From positions 71,228,828 through 71,292,827 of the forward strand of contig CM055274.1 of NCBI GenBank assembly GCA_029237695.1: DNA of 64,000 bases, given 5' to 3'. Shown here one piece after another: positions 1-11,229 of the stretch. The position numbers and the translations under genes are program-made. The notes under the pieces are model-generated. The model had not been told where the DNA came from, did not search any database, and worked only from the letters and a program-made list of their open reading frames with translations. Position 1 is the stretch's first letter. Each line of letters begins with the position of its first letter. The stretch is from Conchocele bisecta (taxonomy: Eukaryota; Mollusca; Bivalvia; Lucinida; Thyasiridae).

Positions 1-1070
1 TGGTGACCCTGGGGTTAAAAATGGGCATGGCCCGTGGGGTCAAATTGGGGTCAAATTTTATTTTTGACTGAATATGGTCATTTCATATATCAAATTGAAG
101 GTATCAATGAGGCGATCACTCTGGTGCATTTTTTGTCGAAATCGGATTGTTATGTCATCCAAGATGGCCGCCGAAAGGTCAAAAGGTCGTTCTTTTATTA
201 GATTTCAAAATTCTTCTTCACATGAACCGCGTGGCCCATGGTAGCCAAACTTAAAAGTTATGGTCCATGGGTGAAGCCGTTTCAGATTTGTTAAAATGGA
301 GGTCATCGCTAATCCAAGATGGCCGCCATCTAAAAATAGCATAAATTCTTAAAAAATCTTCTTCTCATGAACCGCTTGCCGGATTTCGACGAAACTTGGT
401 AGGAATGATCGATGTACATTGCTCTTTCAAAGTTGTTAAATTGGTGACCCCGGGGTCAAAAATGGGCGTGGCCCGTGGGGTCAAATTGGGGTCAAATTTG
501 ATTTTTGACCGAATATGGTCATGTCATATATCAAATTGAAGGTATCAATGAGGCGATCACTCTGGTGCATTTTCTGTCAAAATCGGATTGTTATGTCATC
601 CAAGATGGCCGCCGAAAGGTCAAAAGGTCGTTCTTTTATTAGAGATTTCAAAATTCTTCTTCACATGAACTGCTTGGCCCATGGTAGCCAAACTTAAAAG
701 TTATGGTCCATGTGTGAAGCCTTTTCAGATTTGTTAAAATAGAGGTCATCGCTAATCCAAGATAGCCGCCGTCTAAAAATAGCATAAATTCTTAAAAAAT
801 CTTCTTCTCATGAACCGCTTGCCGGATTTCGACGAAACTTGGTAGGAATGATCGATGTACATTGCTCTTTCAAAGTTGTTAAAATGGTGACCCCGGGGTC
901 AAAAATGGGCGTGGCCCGTGGGGTCAAATTGGGGTCAAATTTGATTTTTGACCGAATATGGTCATGTCATATATCAAATTGAAGGTATCAATGAGGCGAT
1001 TACTCTGGTGCATTTTCTGTCGAAATCGGATTGTTATGTCATCCAAGATGGGTTATGTCATCCAAGAGTA
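1..1070. repeat. 442-bp tandem satellite, about 2.4 copies
   Basis: The phrase TGGTGACCC(C/T)GGGGT recurs at 1, 442 and 885, giving periods of 441 and 443 bp. Each unit carries two AAGATGGCCGCC segments and two CTTCTTC...CATGAACCG segments, so the unit is itself an old dimer. The third copy breaks off near 1070. The same body sequence recurs inside the hairpin-headed elements at 17388-19164 and 24910-26290, so this is probably the core of a truncated member of that family. Short open frames here are not genes. Confidence 0.85.
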
Positions 1071-2576
1071 TTTCCGTGTGAATCGAAATAATTTTCGCAA
1101 ATAAATCACATTCCGGCATTGACAGGCGGCATTGTCGATGTATACAGTTTATTGGTAATCTATTTAATCAACAGAGCTCAGATTTACCGTCAGCACTGTG
1201 TTATAATCCGCGACGGCCTCTGTTTATAGCGAGACGTGCCAATAGTCGGCATGACCAGTAGCCGGTGAAAAAAAAATAAAAAATTGGAGTGGCGATTTTT
1301 TTCCCCAGCGGAATTCCTGACTGTGTTTAAAAGTATTTAAAAAAAAAGTGATGTCCCAATACTTAAGGTGCAGAAATTATAGATTTTTTTTAAAAATTGT
1401 GATTGTTTCCTAAAAAATAATTATTTCTCCCCAAAACGGGGGTGTCCCAATATAAAGGGTGTCCCAATACATAGGTTAAATACGGTATTTCGAAAGCAAC
1501 TTCCTTTAAAATCGGGGGAAAAAACATAATTGCTACTTTCACTTTCAAAAGCGGAAGCGAAATTCGACCGGTGTCACAGTAAATTCCTCATCAGCAGTAG
1601 CTATTTGCACGGACACAGGGTGATCAGAATTTACACGGTTACGGAGACGCCATTTTCAAAGCTTCTCAAACCCGACAGATCCGAAACGCTAACGCTGACG
1701 AAACGTCCGTAGGCGTAAATCTGATCAGCATTAATGATTGATGCTGTCTTGATTTACATTACCATTAAATTTAACATTTCTACCGACTGTACCATAATGA
1801 CCAGAGTGGGCCGAAACGTCTTGGCCCAAATGTTTATAAACTGACAGACAGTACAATCAAGTCTGGCGTTTGAGAGTAACGTCCCTTAGTTATGTTTTTG
1901 TTCAGATAGCAGAACATCGTATATTTTTTTTATCATTTTCCCTTTGCTGAATAACACTTGCCTCTATTAAACGCCCACCCTGGACTTCGGAGCCAGTGGT
2001 GATTCTAATAGACGCCCGGGCGTCTATTAGAATCTTTACGGTACTTACGTACGTGTGTGCATTAGTAACTCGTTTCATTTTTCAATAACTTATGACCACT
2101 TCACTGATTTTGATAATATTTGGCCACAATGTGTGTCTAGGGATTCTGCTGTGTTTTGCATACGACCCACGTCTGACTGCTGTTCACTGAGGACTTATGT
2201 TCACCTTGTTTGTAAGGCAAACATTTGAGAATCGGCGGTGCCTTATAGGTTTCGCCCTGTCAGTCCGTCTGTTTATTTTTTTAAAGTTTTTGTAAGAGTT
2301 TCTCAAATCACATATAATTTCTGTTTGCCTTCAGCTAATATCTTCATATTGCACACATGCATTACTTAGTAACTACCGGTATACGTCATTGCACATTAAT
2401 ACAATTACCCTCTCTACTGATCGTCTGTCTGTCCGTCCGTCTGTCTGTTTATTTATTTGAAAGTTTTTGTAAGAGTTTCTCAAATCACCTATAATTTCTG
2501 TTTGCCTTCAGCTAATATCTTCATATTGCACACATACATTACTTAGTAACGATACATCCTTTCAGATTAATATAGT
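1071..2576. other. Intron/intergenic stretch without a gene
   Basis: No exon or coding frame with recognisable homology was seen. It holds A/T-rich repeat remnants (phrases such as GTGTCCCAATA recur near 1345-1470), a perfect small palindrome around 2008-2036 built on GACGCCCGGGCGTC, and a direct duplication: about 110 bp at 2262-2372 (AAGTTTTTGTAAGAGTTTCT onward) is repeated at 2437-2552. Confidence 0.6.
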
Positions 2577-2925
2577 GGGTGGTGGTCGGGTGAACGAGAC
2601 GGCATAAATTAACGGTAGGGGTTCCTCCTTATAGGAATCACAATTTTCCTGGTTTGGCCCTCAGGTACTTTTTTATCTTTGGCTCTTTTGTTACCTGGGA
2701 GTTGAATTGGGTTATTGCCCATTATAAAAATAGTAAGATTATTACTGATCCTACTGCTTTTGTGAGGGGCCAAGTGATTCTGGTATGGCGAGGACCTGGC
2801 ATCAGATCAGGATTATTCTGATTTCAGGGCTGAATATATAGTTTTGTTATTGTAAATGTTCAAATGTTCAGTTCTAATTTTGGGATTCCCCCCCCCCCCC
2901 ACCATTTGTACATGTACTTGAAACA
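2577..2925 (+). repeat. SINE-like retroposon, family Q
   Basis: This copy opens with GGTGGTGGTCGGGTGAACG and includes GGTTTGGCCCTCAGGTAC and TTGAATTGGGTTATTGCCCA. A longer parallel copy lies at 54848-55120. Other members (4885-5072, 47733-48076) share the opening and the AGCAGGTTAAAA...GGCCGTTAAACACCAATAAAC tail block. The variable short-repeat tails (CAAA, CACT, CAAT) suggest retroposition. Confidence 0.6.
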
Positions 2926-3161
2926 AAAGGTGCTTTACTTAGTTTGTGACCAGTGTAAACGCTGATCAACTAACGGACTCCTGCAACTTGATATGGGTTT
3001 TGTACTTGACTATAGCTGTTGAGGACGAACATTTCAAGCCCTGAACTGAATGTGCAGGCCGATTTAATGCTGCACTGATTGGAAATTGGAGAGCAAATCC
3101 TTTTTGTCATCTCTGCCTAACTAGGAAGTGCAGTATTAATAATGGGCGTTTTTCGTTGTAA

Positions 3162-3376
3162 CCCCCGGGTAGCCACTCGAATAATACGAAGACCAGTAGA
3201 ACAAGCAGAGTTCCAACTCTAGTTAAAGAATTTTGACCTGATCCTTACTCGAGTAACTTTAATCGAACCAATGCCGGGTGTTGGGTTACTAGGGTTCCAC
3301 CTAGACTTGAACCTGAACAACGACTCTGGTTGTTCCTGTGATACTTGGGTTATTCGAGTATAACCCGTGAGTTACC
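3162..3376. repeat. Imperfect inverted-repeat element
   Basis: The left arm GTAGCCACTCGAATAA is matched in inverted form by TTATTCGAGTATAACCC near 3350. The arms bracket about 170 bp with no coding content. This is consistent with a decayed MITE. Confidence 0.5.
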
Positions 3377-4525
3377 ACGAAAAACTACCAATGACTTATG
3401 ACAGACTCTATTAAACGGGCCGAGAGGCCGAAGCCCAGAATATTTAATAAATCGCCGTATATCGTTGATCGCAATCAACAACGTTAACAACCAAATTGCA
3501 CCACTTTAGGCAATGAACTGCACTTGAAAATAAACCACATTTCATAAGACAGGTAGAGCGCGATTCGGTCTTTGATCGTAATAAGTCGGACGCGGAGGTG
3601 TGAAAAGAACAAACTTCGACATGACTTTTGAGTCCTCGTATAGCAAAATAGCGAGAAACGAGTCCGCTGGACTTAAAAAATGTTTTGAGGGATCACATTT
3701 TTCGAAGAGTTGCATTTTGAGCCATCGCATGTAAAATACATATAGGGAAAATTATCGGGACTGCGACGCTGTTTCAAGCAAGCCCAACATTACAAGCCAT
3801 CACATTTTGAGCCATCTCAATTTCACTGTATGTGCAGAAGATACTGCATAAACACATTTTCATCTAGTAACCGGCGCAAATTTCTTGCGATAGCTCTAAG
3901 TAGAACTGAGTGGCATCTCGTCAGGAAACTCATTGATTTTTTGCCGTGAAATATTTTACGGCGGTGCTGAGTGACCAGTGATAGCCTAGTTTTCCAATCA
4001 TGTCTGGGAAGAAGAAACTGAGCCTAGTGACCCAGTGTAATAAGGGTACCCGGTGCCTGATCAGGACATTATCATTAAGTAATGTTAGTGTTGAGTGTTC
4101 AGTGCTACCCGATACAGCTGCATTCCCACGTGTATTACAGTGCCGCCTCTCTAAATCGGATACCCTGGGAGGTCCCCAGGGTGTCCGATATAGATATGTT
4201 CCACAGTAAATAAATCATATGACCACACAAAGACATTCTCTGCAATCACAAACAGTCATTATAAATGGCAATGAACCCCATCAGAATTATCCACACTGTG
4301 GTTTACAGGGTATCCGGTTTATTGAGGTTCCACTGTTTAGGCCTTGTTGTTGAACAGGCATAAAAGCCCAATCTTTCAATCAATCACACCTGGGGTCATT
4401 ACCGTCAAGTGATACGGTGTAAAGTGCATGGTACCAGATCAGAATATTGTCATTCTGTAGAGATATTTTGCAATTTCCAAATTCACAATGGGCAAAATTT
4501 CTCCAGAGAATGTTCAGACTAACTA
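3377..4525. other. Noncoding stretch with a pogo-like terminal fragment
   Basis: No gene was seen. A small hairpin near 4140-4205 (CCTCTCTAAATCGGATACCC against GGGTGTCCGATATAGA) resembles the terminal repeats of the pogo-like MITE at 21157-21371. Confidence 0.5.
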
Positions 4526-4878
4526 CAATAATTCCAGCACAAAAATATTTACACAATTCCCTAACATTTGATTGGTCCGTAGCAAGTCTCTGTCCAAAAT
4601 TTATATCCCAGTAAACTCCATGCCGAACTACTTTCCGTAACCGTCAGGCGCAGTTAAAATAATTCTTTAAGAAAACGGAAAATAAACACATTTTCTTGAT
4701 GAATTTATTTCAAATGCTGGAATTATAAGGAATGAATGGCCTTTTTGTGGAATTTATCGGGGATATAAACTTGGAAAAGTCGCGGGAATACTGGACGAGG
4801 CCGGAATTCGTGCAGTATTCCCGCGACTTTTCCAAGTTTATACCCCAATAAATTCCACAAAAAGGCCATTCATTCCTA
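4526..4878. mobile_element. Palindromic MITE, family B, copy 1
   Basis: About 200 bp of unique leader (beginning AATTCCAGCACAAAAATATT and including AACCGTCAGGCGCAGTTAAA) is followed by a near-perfect hairpin at 4730-4875. The hairpin arms each carry AAGTCGCGGGAATACTGGAC and GAATGAATGGCC. Four further copies lie at 11732-12080, 20668-21028, 57918-58275 and 59402-59764. There is no coding capacity. Confidence 0.85.
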
Positions 4879-4884
4879 TAGTAG

Positions 4885-5072
4885 TAGTGGGTGGCAGGTG
4901 GGAGCACGCGATGGGTAATTTAACGATCGGGGTTCATCCTTACCGGAATCCCGACTGGAGACCTGGTTTGGCCCCCAATGCAGCAGGTTAAAACGAGAGC
5001 GAACCTGTTTGCCCGGCCTTACATGACCTTAGCTGTTGATAGGCCGTTAAACACCAATAAACAAACAAACAA
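4885..5072 (+). repeat. SINE-like retroposon, family Q
   Basis: It starts GGTGGCAGGTGGGAGCACGC and ends GATAGGCCGTTAAACACCAA followed by a short (CAAA)n tail. It matches the block at 47733-48076. Confidence 0.65.
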
Positions 5073-5209
5073 ATCCTATAGTAGTAATTGTTCGAACTTT
5101 TGGCATTGTCGTGTAGTGTTAACGGCTGGAACATGATCATCATTCAAAACAAAGAACCGCGGTCGTATTGATGCACCATTATGCAAAGCCAAAACTATGG
5201 CTATATCAT

Positions 5210-5418
5210 CCAGGGATTCTGCTGGCGATCGCCACTTTCGCAATTGGCGATAAAAAATTACAATTTTCGAAAATAGGGTGGCAGGTGGGAGCAATTTTCG
5301 AAAATTGTAATTTTTTATCCCCAATTGTTTATTTTTATCCTATTGGTTATTCTTTTTTTCTTTTTTTTTTCTTTTGAAGTGGCGATTTTTTTTTATTTTC
5401 CCCAGCGGAATCCCTGAT
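5210..5418. mobile_element. Terminal-inverted-repeat MITE (CAGGGATTCxGC ends)
   Basis: The left end CAGGGATTCTGCTGG is inverted at the right end as CCAGCGGAATCCCTG. The interior holds a hairpin of ACAATTTTCGAAAA type with a small family Q fragment in its loop. A related right end sits at 1285-1318, and a related interior hairpin at 59765-59880. Confidence 0.6.
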
Positions 5419-5689
5419 CATCCCACACTGTGAATATAGATAGTTATCAGGCTAAATGGGTGTGCTTTTTTGATCAGGAGCTACGCTGGCCACAGATCCC
5501 ATATTCAAAGCTCCATTTCTCCAATCACAGACACAATTGTGGACGTGCTATGGAGTACAGGATTATATCGTATTCCGTAATTCTCATTGGTTCTTGAAGA
5601 TCATGCATACTAGTATGCTCGTATTGGATATGTAATAACCCTCGATATTTGGAGACCATTTATTCTGGGAATACACATGTCACCATATA

Positions 5690-5890
5690 GGGATGGGATA
5701 TGGCCTAAGGGTTAGAACACCTGTCCTTCAATCCGGAGGTTGTGGGTTCAAACCTCGCCTAGGGCATCGAAAAATACTTTCATAATATTTCCATCCCACT
5801 GGTCTGTCGGATGAGACTTTAAACTGTGGTTCCGTCTCTATAATTATCATTATCATAGCTATTGCTGGGTTTCATATCAGCATATGTAGA
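5690..5890 (+). repeat. tRNA-derived SINE, copy 1
   Basis: It contains an A-box-like GGCCTAAGGGTTAGAACA and a B-box-like GGGTTCAAACCTC about 35 bases apart. The body then reads CTGGTCTGTCGGATGAGACT and GTTCCGTCTCTA. Copies at 6880-7053 and 50390-50470 share the order. It is not a functional tRNA gene because no coherent cloverleaf or acceptor stem was found. Confidence 0.65.
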
Positions 5891-6255
5891 GCTCCAGTTA
5901 TGGTGTGTATTGGCGTATTTTACGTATCTATTTTAGCAACACATTGATGATCAAAAGTGGGAATACAAAATACTCACAGCAATGTGAAAATATGCATTGA
6001 TTTTCAAATTGAATAGTGAAAATACTATAATAAAGTTGAAAATTTACTTATTTCAGCTGCAAAAAAAGCAAACACACTGTTTCCTTTTTGCAGCTCAAAT
6101 AAGTGCATTTTTAAAGTTGTTTTTTCATCATTTGTTCCCTGTTTAATCGGGAAGAAAATCAATAATACATTTGTAAGAGTAAAGATACACATTGAATTTG
6201 AAATATGGGGCTACATGTATAATACTCTTTAGATACAAAACTTATCTGGCATATA
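5889..6255. mobile_element. MITE family J, copy 1
   Basis: It starts GAGCTCCAG and carries an interior hairpin around a TTTGCAGCTCAA core. The right side includes ATACTCTTTAGATACAAAAC and ends near CTTATCTGG. It shares its order with 13233-13578, 21426-21765 and 42847-43236. Confidence 0.65.
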
Positions 6256-6455
6256 GTTTCCTACAACAAAGAGTGTCCCAATAATTAAAGTTGGTATTTG
6301 TTTACTGTTTTATCCTAATGAATATTTGGATGCAATTTGTTTTGGAACCCCTTTCCCAAAACAAATAGTGTCCCCAGTACTTATACAGATGGGCTACAAT
6401 TGTCAGTGGAAAACCTTTCTCGGTAAGTGAAAATGATCTCCTCTGTTTCATTATT

Positions 6456-6456
<1 letters not shown>

Positions 6457-6486
<30 letters not shown>
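6457..6486 (+). repeat. Poly-C homopolymer, 30 bases
   Basis: Uninterrupted run of C. It sits just before a family Q tail block, in the same place where other copies have shorter C runs (2889, 18890, 56650). Run length is likely to be unreliable in any assembly. Confidence 0.9.
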
Positions 6487-6490
<4 letters not shown>

Positions 6491-6580
6491 CAGCAGGTTA
6501 AAATGGGATCGAACCCGGCCTAATTACATGACCTTAGTTGTTGATAGGCCGTTAAACACTAATAAACAAACAAACAAACA

Positions 6581-6786
6581 TCTGTTGACGGAAATTGCCG
6601 TCTGCTGTTTTTCATTTTTGCTTTAATTCTTAACAAAAAACTGGTTTTGACAGCAACAGCACATGAGAATCGTCTCCCCTGGAGACGATTCTCATGTGTT
6701 GTCAAAACCAGGTTTTTGTCGAGAAATATTGAAAATAAAACATTTCCAGCAGACGACAACATTTAATTCAGCGTAGTAAGGGTTAA
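6581..6786. mobile_element. Hairpin MITE family D, copy 1
   Basis: The inner hairpin ATGAGAATCGTCTCC/GGAGACGATTCTCAT is flanked by inverted TTGCCGTCTGCTG and CAGCAGACGACAA. The right end is GTAAGGGTTAA. Other copies are at 19634-19851, 19948-20156, 43786-44001 and 49005-49217. No coding capacity. Confidence 0.8.
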
Positions 6787-6874
6787 AATGTGTGTTGGAA
6801 ATGATTATTATAGTGTTGTCAAACGTGAAACAACGGCAGACGCTAATTTATTTTTTCCGCATTCTGATGGATGA

Positions 6875-7053
6875 ACCGTAGTGTAGGGGATATGGGATTG
6901 GGCTTCAATACCGGAGGTTGTGATTTCAATCCTCACATTACGCGTGAACAATACTTGCATAGTACATTGTATTTTCATCCACTGGTCTGTCGGTTGAGAC
7001 TTTGGTCCCGTCTCAAGACCTTTGCCGTTGCTGGGACGTTAAACCCATTCACG
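6875..7053 (+). repeat. tRNA-derived SINE, copy 2, abutting AFF exon
   Basis: The order of GGGGATATGGGATTGGGCTTC, a B-box-like GATTTCAATCCTC, CTGGTCTGTCGGTTGAGACT and GTTGCTGGGACGTTAAACCC matches the copy at 5690-5890. Its end lies about 30 bases before the exon at 7080, so the splice acceptor region of that exon is at the SINE border. Confidence 0.65.
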
Positions 7054-7079
7054 TTTAATGCATACCATGTGCCTTGCAG

Positions 7080-7799
7080 GTGAGACCTGATGACCCCGAT
7101 TATAACAAGCTACAGAATAAGCTCGGCAATTATGAAGTCGCCACTCAGATTTTCAAGACAACAAAAACTCGCGACCTGCTCGGAATTGAGCGACAACCTG
7201 TGACTCCTCAGCCGTCGAAAGTCCCCGCGGCTGAGTTCTTCAAGTTAGACAACCCACGCACCAAAAACTTATTTCCAGACCCAAAAACAGTCGGAAAGAA
7301 TCCACATTTTCCAGGTCCTGACCACCGATCGCGTCCAGGTACCGATCATATACCACTTCCAGGTGCCAATGCAAAAGGTCCGAAGACATTCCCGAAACTG
7401 GAATCGACGCTTTCTGCTATAATGAAAGCTGTGCATAAACCTGCAAACTCCCTGAGCCATGGTGAAGCCCATGTTAAAATTGGTCCGTCGCACCACGTGA
7501 ATGTTAAACAGGAAGTATCAAAGACAAGTTCTGCTCCCAGCCCTAGCAAATTGGTAAAAAGTATTGAAAGTGCTCACCAATCTTATAAGAAAGAGACCAA
7601 GTCTGCTAAACATCAGCCGACCAATCGGGAGCCCGTTCTGTCGTCGCTGAGTCATGAATTGGATGTGGACAAATCAGAATCAACGTCTCATTCAAATCCA
7701 AAACGAACTCCCATTGATCCCTCTACTATTCTGAAGGAGGGCAATCGGAATGGAATCGTTAATGGGGTAAAGAATAGACCCATTTTGCATATGCCCGAG
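7080..7799 (+). CDS. AFF (lilliputian-like): AFF/lilliputian-family protein, large internal exon
   Basis: AFF proteins are nuclear scaffolds of the super elongation complex, which brings P-TEFb and ELL to paused RNA polymerase II. This 240-codon exon is bounded by TTGCAG before 7080 and GTAAGC from 7800, both phase 0. Residues 9-18 read NKLQNKLGNY and residues 31-45 read TRDLLGIERQPVTPQ. These match the order of the human AFF4 segment (LSSRIQSMLGNYDEM, then an IPKPTVP-like stretch) that helps hold cyclin T1. Residues 48-54 (VPAAEFF) fit the following conserved region. The rest is low-complexity, rich in Ser, Pro, Lys and His, with no membrane segment, as expected for the disordered middle of AFF proteins. 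The true start codon is upstream of the window. It could be any AFF paralogue, but invertebrates usually have one. Confidence 0.85.
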
Positions 7800-7911
7800 G
7801 TAAGCTAACCCCTTTACATGCTGAATATTATAGAAATTTTCTGATGGTCTTTCGCGTTACATGAGTGGGAAACAAGATACAACTTATGAATATTTATCTT
7901 ATTTCTCCATA

Positions 7912-7986
7912 AAAGTATGTGTTGTGATCACCATTTGAACCGTCTCATTGAGACGGTTTAAACGAGTGGTCACAACGTATACTTTT
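7912..7986. mobile_element. Hairpin MITE family C, copy 1
   Basis: Inverted arms of about 32 bases carry GTTGTGATCACCATTTGAAC and its inverted partner, separated by a few bases. Copies at 20587-20663, 51831-51903, 59047-59120 and 63868-63933 share the arms. Partial copies occur near 27830, 28010, 43470 and 63110. Flanks in some copies read AACCCATTACATGCGGAATA. Confidence 0.8.
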
Positions 7987-8684
7987 GAATAGAAAGAAGA
8001 AAAATAGCAGAACAATATTTAGAATTTTGTAACCCATACAGGAATACTGTGTGCACCATGGGTTAACAGATCATACCACGGTAATTATTACACAGTGAAT
8101 AATGTACACACGTTTGCCGTCGGCCCTCTTTCGCATTCATTTTCCCAAATACAGTTCATACTCGTTAACTCAAAATCTCGTAAGTCAAACTACTGATCTC
8201 TCATAGTGAAACTCTTGGTCCCAACTACATGTTTTCCTATATATAATAACTCTTGTTAACTCGACTATTTATCAAGTATTTTCCACAGTCTCCTAGACTT
8301 TGAGTAAACGAGTGTTGACTGTATTTCAGAAACTGCTGGAGCAATTTTGATGTGATAAAGCCCGAAACCCTTTGGATATTATACAACATCTGCCAATGAC
8401 GCCATCCACATTGTTGTACTCATTTGAGGGTGATTTTGAGATACATAACCTCTGAAACAACTGCAGCTATGAGGCTGTCGCTATCGGCGCATGATAGTCC
8501 TGGGTTATCTGCTTTCTCATAAAAATTTGTGTATTACTTGCTTTGATATTTAAAGAAAAATATAGGTTGACACGGACTTAACTATTTAACAAGTGAGTGT
8601 AAAACTTATTGAGCATTCATTCAAATCTCCATCTCAAGATTACACGGGTCTAGCTTAGGTGCATGCCTGGTACCCTTACTACAC

Positions 8685-8995
8685 CAGTAGCCGATTTCAT
8701 AAAAATTGCAAAGTATACTTATCTAGCAAAGTATACTTTGAGGGAGTAATCATTTATTTTTACCAAAATGCATTATTTCATAGAGAACTAACCACTGCAT
8801 ATATTTGATGATTAAAAGTATGCAGAATTATTATACTGAATTTATTACATTATCACAGCCAAAATATGGCTGTGATAATGTAATAAATTCAGTATAATTA
8901 GAATTAATAAATTTATCCTAAAATTGAAAATTTCTCCCTCAAAGTATACTTTGCTAGATAAGTATGCTTTGCAATGTTGGTGAAATGGGCTACTG
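8685..8995. mobile_element. MITE family H, copy 1
   Basis: The ends CAGTAGCCGATTTCAT and GTGAAATGGGCTACTG are inverted repeats. Inside, AAGTATACTTATCTAGCAAA and TCCCTCAAAGTATACTTTGC are also inverted, with a central perfect hairpin GAATTTATTACATTATCACA. Other copies are at 10059-10379 and 32388-32686. Confidence 0.85.
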
Positions 8996-9289
8996 ATCAC
9001 TAAATGATCCGGTGTAGTCGTGGTACCCGGCACGATATCGGGACACTTTATCTTGATGTAGAAAATGTTATTGTAATTTTATTGAGCAACTTCATTCGAA
9101 TATCCAGCTGAAAATCACCCCAGTCTGTGTACATGTAAATGCGGTGCGGTGCCAGGTACATTGTATCATTACTACAAAGGATCTCTTAGCCTAAATGATT
9201 CGGTGTTGTAATGGTGCCTGGCATTGTATCGCGACACTGTTAGTGCTGAATATTAGGCCATACAAGTACACGTGCATTCCTGTCGATAT

Positions 9290-9405
9290 ATGTGGCTGTA
9301 ACAGGAGAAATGGAGCTTACTGGTTGTGTGACCAGTGTAGATCCAGATCAGCCTGTGCATCTGCACAATCTAATCAGGATCTGCACTGTTCACTATTTCA
9401 TTAAC
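9290..9405. repeat. Bivalve-type interspersed repeat, family F
   Basis: The block GGCTGTAACAGGAGAAATGG to GATCTGCACTGTTCACTATT recurs at 10672-10780. Related blocks lie near 12890-13010, 31945-32180, 32755-32880, 58290-58400, 60890-60965 and 62695-62780. Each centres on an inverted pair around GATCAGCCTG...GATCAGGATC. Confidence 0.7.
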
Positions 9406-9528
9406 CCTTTCAACACCACAGACCTCTATAGAGACAATGTTTGCAAACAGTGCAGATCCAGACGAGCCGTCTCATCAGGATTTCCACTGTTTGTTAATAA
9501 TTTTAAACGTCGTACAGATTACCCTTTT

Positions 9529-10910
9529 ATACTCGTTAACTCAAAATCTCGTAAGTCAAACTACTGATCTCTCATAGTGAAACTCTTGGTCCCAACTACA
9601 TGTTTTCCTATATATAATAACTCTTGTTAACTCGACTATTTATCAAGTATTTTCCACAGTCTCCTAGACTTTGAGTAAACGAGTGTTGACTGTATTTCAG
9701 AAACTGCTGGAGCAATTTTGATGTGATAAAGCCCGAAACCCTTTGGATATTATACAACATCTGCCAATGACGCCATCCACATTGTTGTACTCATTTGAGG
9801 GTGATTTTGAGATACATAACCTCTGAAACAACTGCAGCTATGAGGCTGTCGCTATCGGCGCATGATAGTCCTGGGTTATCTGCTTTCTCATAAAAATTTG
9901 TGTATTACTTGCTTTGATATTTAAAGAAAAATATAGGTTGACACGGACTTAACTATTTAACAAGTGAGTGTAAAACTTATTGAGCATTCATTCAAATCTC
10001 CATCTCAAGATTACACGGGTCTAGCTTAGGTGCATGCCTGGTACCCTTACTACACCTCCAGTAGCCGATTTCATAAAAGATTATTGCCCAAAGTTATACT
10101 TATCTAGCAAAAGTATGTACTTTGAGGGAGTAATCATTTATTTTTACCAAAATGCATTATTTCATAGAGAACTAACCACTGCATATATTTGATGATTAAA
10201 AGTATGCAGAATTATTATACTGAATTTATTACATTATCACAGCCAAAATATGGCTGTGATAATGTAATAAATTCAGTATAATTAGAATTAATAAATTTAT
10301 CCTAAAATTGAAAATTTCTCCCTCAAAGTATACTTTGCTAGATAAGTATGCTTTGCAATGTTGGTGAAATGGGCTACTGATCACTAAATGATCCGGTGTA
10401 GTCGTGGTACCCGGCACGATATCGGGACACTTTATCTTGATGTAGAAAATGTTATTGTAATTTTATTGAGCATTCATTCGAATATCCAGCTGAAAATCAC
10501 CCCAGTCTGTGTACATGTAAATGCGGTGCGGTGCCAGGTACATTGTATCATTACTACAAAGGATCTCTTAGCCTAAATGATTCGGTGTTGTAATGGTGCC
10601 TGGCATTGTATCGCGACACTGTTAGTGCTGAATATTAGGCCATACAAGTACACGTGCATTCCTGTCGATATATGTGGCTGTAACAGGAGAAATGGAGCTT
10701 ACTGGTTGTGTGACCAGTGTAGATCCAGATCAGCCTGTGCATCTGCACAATCTAATCAGGATCTGCACTGTTCACTATTTCATTAACCCTTTCAACACCA
10801 CAGACCTCTATAGAGACAATGTTTGCAAACAGTGCAGATCCAGACGAGCCGTCTCATCAGGATTTCCACTGTTTGTTAATAATTTTAAACGTCGTACAGA
10901 TTACCCTTTT
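9529..10910. repeat. Tandem duplication unit 2 (1,382 bp)
   Basis: This second copy of 8158-9528 differs by small insertions near 10055-10110 and by a few substitutions. It ends at TTACCCTTTT, after which sequence diverges. Confidence 0.92.
10059..10379. mobile_element. MITE family H, copy 2
   Basis: Same ends and central hairpin as 8685-8995. The left arm carries small insertions (for example GATTATTGCCC) absent from copy 1, so this copy has drifted since the duplication. Confidence 0.85.
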
Positions 10911-11007
10911 AGAAGAATGGGATAATTTGAATGAACAAAATTAATGAAATAGCGTGAAACATTGGCATGGAACATCCTATTAAGTTACTTGGTGTTGAAA
11001 GGGTTAA
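10783..11007. mobile_element. MITE with TTAACCCTTTCAACACC ends
   Basis: The left end TTAACCCTTTCAACACCA is inverted at the right end as TGGTGTTGAAAGGGTTAA, an 18-base match with one short gap. The element is 225 bp long. A left-only truncated copy ends at 9528, the duplication junction, which shows that the duplication breakpoint fell inside this MITE. Confidence 0.8.
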
Positions 11008-11229
11008 TGAAATACCTAAAATGCTTCTAATAAGCAATATAGTTCATTATCGAGCTACAGGAGTGTGCTACTTGATCAGGAGGTACTATAGTCACAAATC
11101 CCATTAGCCCCATTTATTACCTTGCTGTTCAACTGGAGTAAAACCCCAATTCATTCAATCAATTTTTGCATGTAATTCCTTAGGTAGACCATGATCTCAC
11201 AACATGTGAACTTATTATTTCTGTTGCAG

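Larger units (their letters stand above)
8158..9528. repeat. Tandem duplication unit 1 (1,371 bp)
   Basis: The unit starts ATACTCGTTAACTCAAAATC and is followed directly by a second, nearly identical copy. It contains one family H MITE, one bivalve-type GATCCAGATCAGCCTGTGC repeat and the left part of the MITE seen whole at 10783-11007. Confidence 0.92.

Noticed and set aside
5694..5770. Functional tRNA gene
   Set aside because: A and B boxes are present, but the segment recurs with a common 3' body (6880, 50390), which marks a SINE.
1..7079. AFF N-terminal exon (KERERR-type)
   Set aside because: No matching frame on the plus strand. It is presumably upstream of the window.
9292..9567. 91-codon plus-strand open frame, repeated at 10674
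   Set aside because: It lies across family F and MITE sequence and is open only by chance. Its recurrence reflects the tandem duplication.
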